Assembly (NCBI GenBank): GCA_021822495.1
Contig: JAKAQO010000005.1
Location: 1 to 64,000, forward strand
Direction of reading: 5' to 3'
Source of the DNA: a bacterium
GTDB taxonomy: Bacteria > Elusimicrobiota > Elusimicrobia > UBA1565 > UBA9628
DNA length: 64,000 nucleotides
The position numbers and the translations under genes were made by a program. Shown here piece by piece: positions 35,402-43,350 of this stretch. The number at the start of each line of letters is the position of its first letter. The stretch's first letter is position 1. A model generated the notes under the pieces. It was not told the DNA's origin. It was given only the letters and a program-made list of their open reading frames with translations, and did not search any database.

Positions 35402-35847
35402 TTAAACGCTCCGGCAACACTCTTTCTTGCAACAAAACGACTTGCCTTTTCAACCGGGAATAAACTCTGGAGAGAAAAATCTCTTTTTTTCCTTAGCGAA
35501 GATAAGACCTTGGCTAATACAAAAGAAGGACAATGATGAGGCGGCGAAGCTTCTAAATCGCAATCACAAAGCAGAACCAGCTTTCGGCGCAAGGAAAGAA
35601 GCGCCAGGGGCTTCATCAAATTAAGAGCGTAATTTGAGCGGAGTTCTTTTTCATAAGCCGCTTGAAATTCCTTTTGGGTCAATAGTCCAAGGCCCAGACG
35701 CTTTCGCAAAACGTAGCTGGGAGCAAGACCCGGAATCCAGGCATCCATGGCGCTTAAGATTTTTCCACCGGGGCGTTTCCACGAAGGAAGAATTTTGTAG
35801 CCGTTTCCGCGTTGCCCTAGCTTTTCCACGACGATTCCGCTTTCCAT
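35398..35847 (-). CDS. DUF488-like protein
   Basis: 149 residues. YEKELRSNYALNLMKPLALLSLRRKLVLLCDCDLEASPPHHCPSFVLAKVL resembles (in pieces) the DUF488 family, where a strand like VLLC-x-C-x-E precedes an HC motif. Function of the family is not established. It is the first gene of the cytochrome operon; a -10 box ends 6 bases before its ATG, so the message is probably leaderless. It overlaps the CBS gene by ATGA. Confidence 0.6.
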   Translation of the reverse strand: MESGIVVEKLGQRGNGYKILPSWKRPGGKILSAMDAWIPGLAPSYVLRKRLGLGLLTQKEFQAAYEKELRSNYALNLMKPLALLSLRRKLVLLCDCDLEASPPHHCPSFVLAKVLSSLRKKRDFSLQSLFPVEKASRFVARKSVAGAFK

Positions 35848-35853
35848 AAAACT

Positions 35854-35896
35854 AGTATAGCGCGCAAAGAAGGTTCTGTTCCATGACCTGGGTCAT
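35854..35896 (-). promoter_or_regulatory. Cytochrome-operon promoter with palindromic activator site
   Basis: TATACT (35859-35854) ends 6 bases before the ATG at 35847; no good -35 box is seen. ATGACC-TG-GGTCAT (35883-35896) is a perfect palindrome whose centre lies about 42 bases upstream of the predicted start of transcription, the position used by class II Crp/Fnr activators. A Crp/Fnr-family gene lies immediately upstream. Confidence 0.6.
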
Positions 35897-35925
35897 ATTT
35901 TTCAAAGAAATTTTTGAGAGAAGTT

Positions 35926-36594
35926 TTAACGACTCAGATCGACGAGGAATTCCGGCTTTTGAATAACGATTTTGCCGCGGGAGGAGGACAGAATTTCTTT
36001 GTCTTCAAGTTGTTTTAAAATTCGGAAAGTGGTTTCCAAGGTCGCCCCGACAAGCTCGGAGAGTTCTTTTTTCGTAAAAGGAACCGTTGGGCCATGAACC
36101 TGAAAAAGCCGCGTCAAAATAGAGGCGATTCTCTTAGGGACGGCCTCTTGCCCCAAGCATCTGAGTCCCTGAACATCCTTGAGGCGTTCCGAACAAAGAG
36201 AGCAAAGCCCGCGCACAAACCCGCCATTTCTTGAGTAGCAATCCAGGAAAATTCTCTCAGGGATCAAAATAACGTGGCTTTCCTCGGCGCAAACAGCTGT
36301 GCAGGGATAAACTCTGTTGTTTGAGCCCAGGCGGCACAAGGTGCCGAAAATCTCCCCGGGGGCCAAACTCTCCAGCGCGAAAGATTTCCCGTCCGAAGTA
36401 AATTTAAAGACTTGGAGTCTTCCTTTATATAAAACCCAGACGCCTTCCGCGGGCTCGCCTTCATTGTAAATAGTATCGCCTTTTTTAAATGTCTTAATTT
36501 TGGAAACTGAAACAAGGGAGGAAAGTTCCTGCGGAATCAGGGTCTTAAACGGGTCTATTGAGGAAAGAAATTTCGCGATTTCGTTTGCGGCCAT
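35926..36594 (-). CDS. Crp/Fnr-family transcriptional regulator
   Basis: 222 residues. The N-terminal cyclic-nucleotide-binding fold shows KKGDTIYNEGEPAEGVWVLYKGRLQVF and LAPGEIFGTLC. The C-terminal winged helix contains TKKELSELVGATLETTFRILKQLEDKEIL. The N-terminal cysteine cluster of Fnr is absent, but several Cys lie in the sensor half (TLCRL, YPCTAVC, LCSLC), so a redox or cluster-based signal is possible; this is inference. It is likely to control the operon just downstream on the same strand, 78 bases away. Confidence 0.88.
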   Translation of the reverse strand: MAANEIAKFLSSIDPFKTLIPQELSSLVSVSKIKTFKKGDTIYNEGEPAEGVWVLYKGRLQVFKFTSDGKSFALESLAPGEIFGTLCRLGSNNRVYPCTAVCAEESHVILIPERIFLDCYSRNGGFVRGLCSLCSERLKDVQGLRCLGQEAVPKRIASILTRLFQVHGPTVPFTKKELSELVGATLETTFRILKQLEDKEILSSSRGKIVIQKPEFLVDLSR

Positions 36595-36599
36595 TCCCT

Positions 36600-36628
36600 A
36601 TTATATCTCTTTTGTATTTTTTTGTCCG
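36600..36628 (-). promoter_or_regulatory. Promoter of the Crp/Fnr-family gene
   Basis: CGGACA (36628-36623), 17 bases, TATAAT (36605-36600). The -10 box ends 5 bases before the ATG at 36594, again implying a leaderless message. Confidence 0.6.
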
Positions 36629-36647
36629 CGGAATTTTAAAAAAACCG

Positions 36648-36656
36648 TGCTATAAT
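36648..36656 (+). promoter_or_regulatory. Extended -10 promoter of the cold-shock gene
   Basis: TGC-TATAAT is a perfect extended -10 element; no matching -35 box is apparent. It gives a leader of about 75 bases containing GCGGA…TCCGC, a possible hairpin, before an AAGAGG ribosome site. Long leaders are usual for cold-shock genes. Confidence 0.6.
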
Positions 36657-36740
36657 AAATTGAGTAAGAAGTCGGCGGAGCTTGTTTTCCGCTGAGAAAA
36701 CTTACCGAAGACGTTAATAAAATAAGAGGTAATAATCATA

Positions 36741-36950
36741 ATGAAAGGAACAGTTAAGTGGTTCAACGATCAAAAAGGCTATGGATTCATCACGCCCGAG
36801 GATGGAACGCCGGACGTATTCGTCCATCACAGCTCCATCTCGATGGATGGATTCAAGACTTTGAGCGAGAACCAGCAAGTTGAGTTTGAGGTGACCAAAT
36901 CGGACAAGGGTCCGAAGGCCGCCAACGTCAAACCGCTCGTCATGGCCTAA
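36741..36950 (+). CDS. Cold-shock domain protein
   Basis: 69 residues, a full CspA-type OB fold. [22 protein letters not shown] contains RNP1 (KGYGFI) and DVFVHHSSI contains RNP2. It is a single-stranded RNA/DNA chaperone. It is a single-gene unit with its own promoter upstream and a strong terminator downstream. Confidence 0.96.
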   Translation: MKGTVKWFNDQKGYGFITPEDGTPDVFVHHSSISMDGFKTLSENQQVEFEVTKSDKGPKAANVKPLVMA

Positions 36951-36969
36951 GCCGACGGCGGAAGGCAAA

Positions 36970-37000
36970 CCCGCGCGAATTTTTTCGCGCGGGTTTTTTT
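36970..37000 (+). terminator. Rho-independent terminator of the cold-shock gene
   Basis: CCCGCGCGAA and TTCGCGCGGG form a perfect 10-bp stem with a four-T loop, followed by seven T. The preceding stop codon is 20 bases upstream. Confidence 0.93.
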
Positions 37001-37034
37001 ATGTCATAAGGAAATTTTTGTAGAATAGTTTTGC

Positions 37035-37106
37035 GCCGGGGTAGCTCAACGGTAGAGCAATCGCTTCGTAAGCGATAGGTTGTGGGTTCAAATCCCATCT
37101 CCGGCT
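37035..37106 (+). tRNA. tRNA-Thr (anticodon CGT)
   Basis: The acceptor GCCGGGG pairs with CTCCGGC (one G-U), the anticodon stem ATCGC/GCGAT encloses TTCGTAA (anticodon CGT), and the T-arm is GTGGG-TTCAAAT-CCCAT. CCA is not encoded. A T-run follows directly and may end the transcript. Confidence 0.95.
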
Positions 37107-37132
37107 TTTTTTTTGTTCTCCCGCCCTAAACC

Positions 37133-37160
37133 TTGACCTCCCTCAAAAGTTTATTACACA
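37133..37160 (+). promoter_or_regulatory. Promoter of the tal-zwf operon
   Basis: TTGACC (37133-37138), 16 bases, TACACA (37155-37160). The box ends just before the ATG at 37161, which could not be used by this transcript; it supports the downstream start at 37185. Confidence 0.5.
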
Positions 37161-37184
37161 ATGGAAGAGGGTTGGAGGTTCGTT

Positions 37185-37544
37185 ATGAAAAAATTAGCGT
37201 CCGCCGCAAAGCTGGGTGAAGCTCGTCTGTCTTCCCCGGGAAAAATTAAGAGTCCCATGGCCGTCAAAAATTCCCAAGCGCCAAAATGGGTCAATATTGA
37301 TTATCCGCGCCCGAGCGAAAAGGTTTTAAAAGGCCATTACGCCATCCGCGTTCATGCTCCCTGGGCCAATGAAGCGCAGGTTTCTTTAAACGGAACTTCT
37401 TGGAACGGGTGCCGCAGCGATGTGGGATTTTTCTGGCATGACTGGCGCCCGGAACGCTCCGGAGTTCAAAAAATTTATGCGCGAGCCCGAAACGGCGCAG
37501 GAGCCTGGACCAAGGCAGAAACAAGAGAATGCGAGGTGGAATAA
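37185..37544 (+). CDS. Small protein of unknown function, Ig/CBM48-like segment
   Basis: 119 residues. Basic N-terminus, then a beta-rich segment (YAIRVHAPWANEAQVSLNGTSWNGCRSDVGFFWHDW, read in pieces) that recalls carbohydrate-binding or immunoglobulin-like modules in which a chain of strands ends in aromatic residues. The likeness is weak. GGAGG lies 6 bases before ATG 37185; the ATG at 37161 lies at the promoter and lacks a ribosome site. It ends one base before tal and heads a sugar-metabolism operon, so a link to carbohydrate is plausible. Confidence 0.65.
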   Translation: MKKLASAAKLGEARLSSPGKIKSPMAVKNSQAPKWVNIDYPRPSEKVLKGHYAIRVHAPWANEAQVSLNGTSWNGCRSDVGFFWHDWRPERSGVQKIYARARNGAGAWTKAETRECEVE

Positions 37545-37545
37545 A

Positions 37546-38664
37546 ATGCACAAGTCATCAAATAGCAACAAAGTGAATCCTTTAAAAGCCCTGGAGGCCT
37601 TTGGGCAAAGCCCCTGGCTTGACTCTTTAAGCCGAAAACTCATCGAAAGCGGAGAACTCGCCAAGCTCGTAAAAGAAGACGGGCTCAAGGGCATTACCTC
37701 CAACCCCGCGATATTTGACAAGGCCGTTTCCCAAGGCTCCGATTACGACGCGGCCATTCTTAAAAAATGCGACCAGAAGATCACCGAGACCGAGGCCTTG
37801 TTTGAGTCTATCGCCATTGAAGATATCAAGGACGCCGCCGAAATTCTTTATCCCGTTTATAAAAATTCCGGGGGCAAAGACGGCTTTGTCAGTCTTGAGG
37901 TGTCGCCCCGCCTGGCCCATGATTCGGCCAAAACTCTTGAAGCGGCTCGCCGACTTTTTAAGGAACTGGCTCGGCCTAACGTCATGATCAAAATTCCCGG
38001 AAACCGCGAAGGCCTTTCCGCAATCGAAAAAGCCCTTGCGGAAGGAATCAACATCAACATCACGCTTCTTTTTTCGGTGAATCGCTACAAGGAAGTTTTG
38101 GAAGCCTACATGAATGCCTTGGACTATCGAAAGAAAAAGGGGCTTTCGATTTCCGATATTTCCTCGGTCGCCAGTTTCTTTGTCAGCCGCATTGACACTG
38201 CGGTAGACGGCTTGCTTAAAGACGCCTCTCTCAAGGGAAAAACCGCCATTGCCAACGCCAAAATGGCCTACAAACATTTCCAAGAAATCTCGCAAACAGC
38301 CAAGTTTCAAGAACTCCTGAAAGCGGGAGCAAAGCCCCAGCGCCTTCTATGGGCCTCGACCTCGACTAAGAATCCAGCCTACCGGGATGTCTTGTACATC
38401 GAAGAGCTCATTGGAGAGCCCACGGTCAACACCATTCCGTTTGAAACTTGGAACGCCTTTAAGGACCATGGGAAACTCCGCGCTTCGCTTAAGGAAAACA
38501 TCTCCGAAGCCCAGGCCATGATGGAGAAACTGCCAAAAGCAGGCGTGGATTTAGATAAGGTTTGCAAGGATTTAGAAGACGCTGGGATCAAGGCCTTCGC
38601 CGATTCTTACGCTCATCTTTTAAAGAATCTTGAGGACAAAATGAAAGCCTTGGATGTTAAATAG
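37546..38664 (+). CDS. tal: Transaldolase
   Basis: 372 residues, the longer bacterial form. SGELAKLVKEDGLKGITSNPAIF near the N-terminus, the Schiff-base Lys in VMIKIPGNREG, and NINITLLFSVNRY are diagnostic. It transfers a dihydroxyacetone unit in the pentose phosphate pathway. GAGGTGGA precedes the ATG at 37546. It is followed 12 bases later by zwf, giving a compact pentose-phosphate operon. Confidence 0.95.
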   Translation: MHKSSNSNKVNPLKALEAFGQSPWLDSLSRKLIESGELAKLVKEDGLKGITSNPAIFDKAVSQGSDYDAAILKKCDQKITETEALFESIAIEDIKDAAEILYPVYKNSGGKDGFVSLEVSPRLAHDSAKTLEAARRLFKELARPNVMIKIPGNREGLSAIEKALAEGININITLLFSVNRYKEVLEAYMNALDYRKKKGLSISDISSVASFFVSRIDTAVDGLLKDASLKGKTAIANAKMAYKHFQEISQTAKFQELLKAGAKPQRLLWASTSTKNPAYRDVLYIEELIGEPTVNTIPFETWNAFKDHGKLRASLKENISEAQAMMEKLPKAGVDLDKVCKDLEDAGIKAFADSYAHLLKNLEDKMKALDVK

Positions 38665-38676
38665 TCTGCGGAATTT

Positions 38677-40206
38677 ATGAGCGAAACGCTTGTCACCCCC
38701 AAGGTTTTAAGCCAGCCGGAACTGAGCTTGATGGAAGAACGTCCGGAACCTTGCGCCCTCGTTATTTTAGGAGGCATGGGGGATTTGGCCCACCGAAAGC
38801 TTTATCCGACCCTGGCTTATCTTCACCAGCAGAACCTGTTACCCTCCAGCTACGCCGTCGTCATCGTCGCGCGCCGGGACATGAATGATGAGAGCCTAAG
38901 GCAAAACATCGGAGAATCTCTCGCCAAAGCTGGAATAAAAGAAATTCCCGCTGGATTTTTGGAAAGACTCTTTTTTGTCAACGGCGATCTCTCCGACCGG
39001 GATTTCTACGCGCGTCTTAAAACCAGGCTTCAAGAGCTCTCGAAAGATATGCGGCTAAGCGGACATCTTTTTTATTTCGCGACATCTCCGACTCTTTATC
39101 CCGTCATTTTGAGAAAAATGGCGGAAGCGGGTCTCAATAATCAAGAAGGCTTATCCACTTGGCCCCGAGTCATTATCGAGAAACCTTTTGGAACTGATTT
39201 GGAATCGGCCATTTCAATAAACAAAGAAATCCATTCCATTCTTCCTGAGAATCAGGTTTATCGCATTGACCATTACTTGGGAAAAGAGACGGTGCAAAAT
39301 ATTCTCATTTTGCGCTTTGCCAATACTTTTTTTGAACCGGCCTGGAACCGGGATCATGTCGATCATGTTCAGATTACCGTGGCTGAATCCATCGGCATCG
39401 AGGGCCGCGGACCGTATTACGACCAGTCGGGAATTTTAAGGGATATGTTTCAAAACCATCTTCTTCAGCTTTTAAGCCTGGTGGCCATGGAGCCGCCCGC
39501 GCGCTTTCAAGCCGATCCTATTAGCGACGCCAAAATCAATATTTTGCGCGCGATTCCCGACATGAACGCTCAAAACCTCGTCCTAGGGCAATACGCCGGA
39601 GCCCAAATTGATGGAAAATACTTGCCGGGATACCGCGAAGAAACGGGAATTTCAAGCGATTCAAGAACTCCCACCTTTGCCGCCGCAAAACTTGAAGTGG
39701 ACAATTGGAGATGGCACGGAGTTCCCTTTTACCTGCGTTCCGGAAAACGCCTACCTAGAAGAGTGACTGAAATTGCCGTTCATTTCAAGCACGTTCCTGT
39801 TTCAATTTTTAAGCCTTTGCTGGCCGAGGAATTAGCCGCCAACACTCTAAAGCTGAGGTTGCAACCCGATGAGGGAGTTTCGGTTTCCTTTGAGACAAAA
39901 CACCCTGGATCCAAAATATCCTTAAGCACCGTGACGATGAATTTCGACTATTACAAAGCCTTCGGCATTTCCCAACCGGAGGCCTATGCCCGCTTGATTC
40001 TGGACGCCTTTATCGGAGATCGAACGCTGTTTACCCGCAGTGATTTTGTCGAGGAAGCCTGGAGGGTTCTCGCGCCGGTGTTGGAAGCCGGCAACAAATC
40101 CAAGATTATTCCCGTCCGCCCCTATGGATTGACGGGCGGAGACTGGGGTCCGCATGGAGTGGGCGAACTTCTGGTTCGAGATGGACGAACATGGGATCAT
40201 TTTTAA
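38677..40206 (+). CDS. zwf: Glucose-6-phosphate 1-dehydrogenase
   Basis: 509 residues, normal length. The dinucleotide-binding segment is LVILGGMGDLAHRKLYPTL and the active-site signature RIDHYLGKE is intact, with VIIEKPFGTDL before it. It oxidises glucose 6-phosphate to the lactone with NAD(P). An N-terminal extension of about 25 residues precedes the Rossmann fold. Next in line is pgl, the enzyme for the following step. Confidence 0.96.
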   Translation: MSETLVTPKVLSQPELSLMEERPEPCALVILGGMGDLAHRKLYPTLAYLHQQNLLPSSYAVVIVARRDMNDESLRQNIGESLAKAGIKEIPAGFLERLFFVNGDLSDRDFYARLKTRLQELSKDMRLSGHLFYFATSPTLYPVILRKMAEAGLNNQEGLSTWPRVIIEKPFGTDLESAISINKEIHSILPENQVYRIDHYLGKETVQNILILRFANTFFEPAWNRDHVDHVQITVAESIGIEGRGPYYDQSGILRDMFQNHLLQLLSLVAMEPPARFQADPISDAKINILRAIPDMNAQNLVLGQYAGAQIDGKYLPGYREETGISSDSRTPTFAAAKLEVDNWRWHGVPFYLRSGKRLPRRVTEIAVHFKHVPVSIFKPLLAEELAANTLKLRLQPDEGVSVSFETKHPGSKISLSTVTMNFDYYKAFGISQPEAYARLILDAFIGDRTLFTRSDFVEEAWRVLAPVLEAGNKSKIIPVRPYGLTGGDWGPHGVGELLVRDGRTWDHF

Positions 40207-40210
40207 TCTT

Positions 40211-40927
40211 GTGAAACCCCTGGTTCGTTTTTTTGATCAAATGCCGGAAATGAGTCTTGTCGCCGCCGATTTTGTGCTTCAAGAAGCCCAAGAAGCGGTT
40301 CAAAATAGCGGTCGTTTTTCCTTGGCTCTTTCCGGCGGAAGCACCCCACGGGAACTCTATCAACTTCTTTCCCAGCCCAGGTTTTCCCACGCATTTCCCT
40401 GGGACAAAACCCATATTTTTTGGGGGGATGAGCGTTGGACGCCAAAGAATAATCCCGACAGCAATTTTCTCATGGTACAGGACGCGCTTTTATCTAAAGC
40501 GCCGCTTTCCAAATCCCAAATTCATCCGATAGAAACAGAAGGAATCAAAGCCGAAAAATCCGCGGAAGAATACGAAAAATTACTGAGAGATTTTTTTGCA
40601 AAAAAACCGGGTTTTGACCTGATGCTTTTGGGAATTGGTCCGGACGGGCATACGGCCTCTATTTTTCCCAATGGCCCTGCCTTGGATGAGGAAACAAGAT
40701 GGGTGCTTTCTGTTCCCGCGCCCGAAGGCATTCTCCCAAGAGTTCCGCGAATTACTTTAACTTTTCCCATCATCAATTTGTCCAAAAAAATTCTCTTTCT
40801 ATCGGGGATTAAAGACAAGGAAAAGGTGATTGACGATATTTTGGGGGCGAGGAGCGCTTTGCCGGCCTCCCGCGTTCAAGCCCAGGAAGAAACTCACTTT
40901 TTTATTCAAGGAAAGAAAGACTCGTGA
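40211..40927 (+). CDS. pgl: 6-phosphogluconolactonase
   Basis: 238 residues of the DevB family: LALSGGSTPRELYQLL, FWGDERWTP and LGIGPDGHTASIFPN, which carries the catalytic His. The start is taken as GTG 40211, 4 bases after zwf; the frame continues upstream inside zwf to 40154, and ATG at 40241 or 40250 is possible. It hydrolyses the lactone made by Zwf. It overlaps the next gene by GTGA. Confidence 0.93.
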   Translation: MKPLVRFFDQMPEMSLVAADFVLQEAQEAVQNSGRFSLALSGGSTPRELYQLLSQPRFSHAFPWDKTHIFWGDERWTPKNNPDSNFLMVQDALLSKAPLSKSQIHPIETEGIKAEKSAEEYEKLLRDFFAKKPGFDLMLLGIGPDGHTASIFPNGPALDEETRWVLSVPAPEGILPRVPRITLTFPIINLSKKILFLSGIKDKEKVIDDILGARSALPASRVQAQEETHFFIQGKKDS

Positions 40928-43350
40928 GCATTGATGAAATCGCCCCAGGCGCCCCAGGCATAGAACCACGGTGGACTTCGAGCGCAAAAGAAGGCGTCGG
41001 CACCTCCGCCGACAATAGAAGCCGGGTTTGGTTTACCCTCTCTCACGGCATATTAAATGAAATCTATTATCCTCGAATCGATCTCGCCAATATCCGTGAT
41101 TTCGGCTTTATTGTCTCTGATGGGAAGGATTTTTTCTCGGAAGAAAAAAGAGATTGCCTGCACAAAATTCGCCCCATCTCCCAGGGCGTTCCAGGATACC
41201 ATTTAAAAAACACCTGCGTTCAGGGCCGCTACCGGATTTCCAAAACCATTATCAGCGACCCCTCGGCGGATGTTCTTTTACAGGAAATTCAATTTGATCC
41301 TTTAATAGGGGAGTTGGATGATTATTCCCTGTTTGCGCTTTGGTCTCCTCATATTAAAAATGCGGGCCGTGGAAACGACGGGTGGATTGGGGAATACAAA
41401 GGTCACACTCTTTTATTTGCCCGAAAAGATAATATTACCGCGGCCTTGGCTTGTTCATTGCCTTTCAAGGCTCTCAGTTGCGGCTACGTGGGGGTTTCGG
41501 ACGGCTGGCAGGACATTCACGCCCATAAAAAGATGGAGTGGCGATATCCAAAGGCTCTCAACGGAAATATCGCTCTCACGGCTGAAATTCCGCTCAAAAA
41601 ATCCGTTAAGAAAATAGTTCTGGCCTTGGGTTTTGGCGCGAACGAAAATGAAGCCGCCCTAAGGGCCATTCAGTCTCTCTGCGGAAATTTCAAGGAAAAA
41701 GTAGAAGAGTATATCGCGGGATGGAATGAGTTTCAAAGCCATTGCATGAATCTTGGAGCAGAGGGGGAATCCGGTTTTGACATCTACCGGGTCAGCACCG
41801 CAGTTTTAAAAACCCACGCATCGAAACGCTTTTCCGGAGGCCTGATCGCGAGTTTATCCATTCCTTGGGGTTTTTCCAAGGGAGATGAAGACATTGGCGG
41901 ATATCATCTGGTTTGGCCTAGAGACATGGTTCAAAGCGCCATGGGTCTTTTGGCGGCCGGCGATGTGGAGGGGGCCAAACACTCTCTTTTATATCTCGCG
42001 GGAACCCAGGAAGCCGACGGCCACTGGCCGCAAAATATGTGGCTGGACGGAAGTTCTTATTGGCCGGGAATTCAGATGGATGAAACCGCACTTCCCATCA
42101 TTTTCGCTGATTTTTTGAAAAGGGAAGGGAAAATTTCTTGCGTCGCCGCTTGGCCGATGGTCAAAAAAGCCGCGGCCTATATCTGCCGCTACGGCCCCGC
42201 AACCGCGCAGGACCGATGGGAAGAAGATTCCGGATATTCTCCCTACACCTTGGCGGTTGAAATTGCGGCCTTGCTTGCCGCCGCTGATTTCGCGGATGAA
42301 AACGGCGAAAAAGACATGGCCCAACATTTGCGGGAAACGGCGGATCTTTGGAATTTTGAAATCGAGCGTTGGACTTTCGCCTCGGAAACCCCCTTGGCGC
42401 AAAAATACGGAGTTAAAGGCTATTATGTCCGCATTACGCCCGAACAAGAAGACCGCGTCAGTTTCCCCAATAGAGAAATGGTTTCTCTCCGCAACCGTAG
42501 TTTTACCGAAAGCGAAATCGCGGCGCATGATCTCATTAGCCCTGATGCCTTGGCCTTGGTGCGTTTCGGGTTAAGAGCTCCTAATGACCCCAAAATTCTA
42601 GATACTGTCAAAGTCATTGACGCTCTTCTCAAAAGTGAGACCAAAACGGGAGTTTCCTGGAGAAGATACAACGGAGATGGTTACGGCGAACACGAAGACG
42701 GAACTCCGTTTAATGGCACCGGAGTAGGCCGTCCGTGGCCTCTTTTAGCTTTGGAGCGCGCGATGTATGAGTTGGCCTTAGGCCGCAAAGAGGCGGTTCA
42801 AGAGATAGTTAAAGCCGTAACCGCCCAAACCAGCGCCGGCGGGCTCATTCCTGAACAAATTTGGGACGAAAAAGACATTCCGGAGCGGGAACTTTTTAAC
42901 GGGCGCCCCGCGGGGTCTGCCATGCCGCTAGTCTGGGCCCATGCGGAATACATCAAACTGATGAGGTCTCTGAGAGACGGAAAAGTTTTTGATATGCCGC
43001 CTCAGCCGGTTGAACGCTATCAGAAAAAACCGATGCGCCCTTGGGGGCGAATGTGGAGGCTCAACCATCGTCTAAGAAGGCTTCCCGTCGGAAGAATATT
43101 GAGAATCGGCCTTTTTGACCCCGCCGTCATTCGTTATTCCTTTAATGAAGGAAAAACCTGGTCTGAAATCACCGCTAAGGACTGCGGCTTGGGCATTTAT
43201 TGCGCCGACCTTGAAAGCAAAGACCTTCCCATTGGTTCTAAAATTTCATTTACTTTCTTTTGGACTGAATCTCAAAAACAAGATGACCAAAATTTCGAGG
43301 TTGAAATCGTGACGGAAAAATCTTTTTCCTCCGATTGGACTCATTCATGA
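40924..43350 (+). CDS. GH15 glucoamylase-type glycoside hydrolase
   Basis: 808 residues. The N-terminal beta-sandwich domain begins near WTSSAKEGVGTS and VWFTLSHGILNEIYYPRID. The (alpha/alpha)6 catalytic part has YHLVWPRDM (about residue 330), EEDSGYSPYT and IPEQIWDE (about 640, with the general base Glu). A C-terminal beta segment follows. No signal peptide is present, so it probably releases glucose from internal alpha-glucans in the cytosol and feeds the zwf branch once phosphorylated. The start is GTG 40924, overlapping the pgl stop. Confidence 0.92.
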   Translation: MSIDEIAPGAPGIEPRWTSSAKEGVGTSADNRSRVWFTLSHGILNEIYYPRIDLANIRDFGFIVSDGKDFFSEEKRDCLHKIRPISQGVPGYHLKNTCVQGRYRISKTIISDPSADVLLQEIQFDPLIGELDDYSLFALWSPHIKNAGRGNDGWIGEYKGHTLLFARKDNITAALACSLPFKALSCGYVGVSDGWQDIHAHKKMEWRYPKALNGNIALTAEIPLKKSVKKIVLALGFGANENEAALRAIQSLCGNFKEKVEEYIAGWNEFQSHCMNLGAEGESGFDIYRVSTAVLKTHASKRFSGGLIASLSIPWGFSKGDEDIGGYHLVWPRDMVQSAMGLLAAGDVEGAKHSLLYLAGTQEADGHWPQNMWLDGSSYWPGIQMDETALPIIFADFLKREGKISCVAAWPMVKKAAAYICRYGPATAQDRWEEDSGYSPYTLAVEIAALLAAADFADENGEKDMAQHLRETADLWNFEIERWTFASETPLAQKYGVKGYYVRITPEQEDRVSFPNREMVSLRNRSFTESEIAAHDLISPDALALVRFGLRAPNDPKILDTVKVIDALLKSETKTGVSWRRYNGDGYGEHEDGTPFNGTGVGRPWPLLALERAMYELALGRKEAVQEIVKAVTAQTSAGGLIPEQIWDEKDIPERELFNGRPAGSAMPLVWAHAEYIKLMRSLRDGKVFDMPPQPVERYQKKPMRPWGRMWRLNHRLRRLPVGRILRIGLFDPAVIRYSFNEGKTWSEITAKDCGLGIYCADLESKDLPIGSKISFTFFWTESQKQDDQNFEVEIVTEKSFSSDWTHS

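Noticed and set aside
37627-38310. Long antisense frame (227 codons) within tal
   Set aside because: Tal is certain on the other strand; the antisense frame has no ribosome site and no family features.
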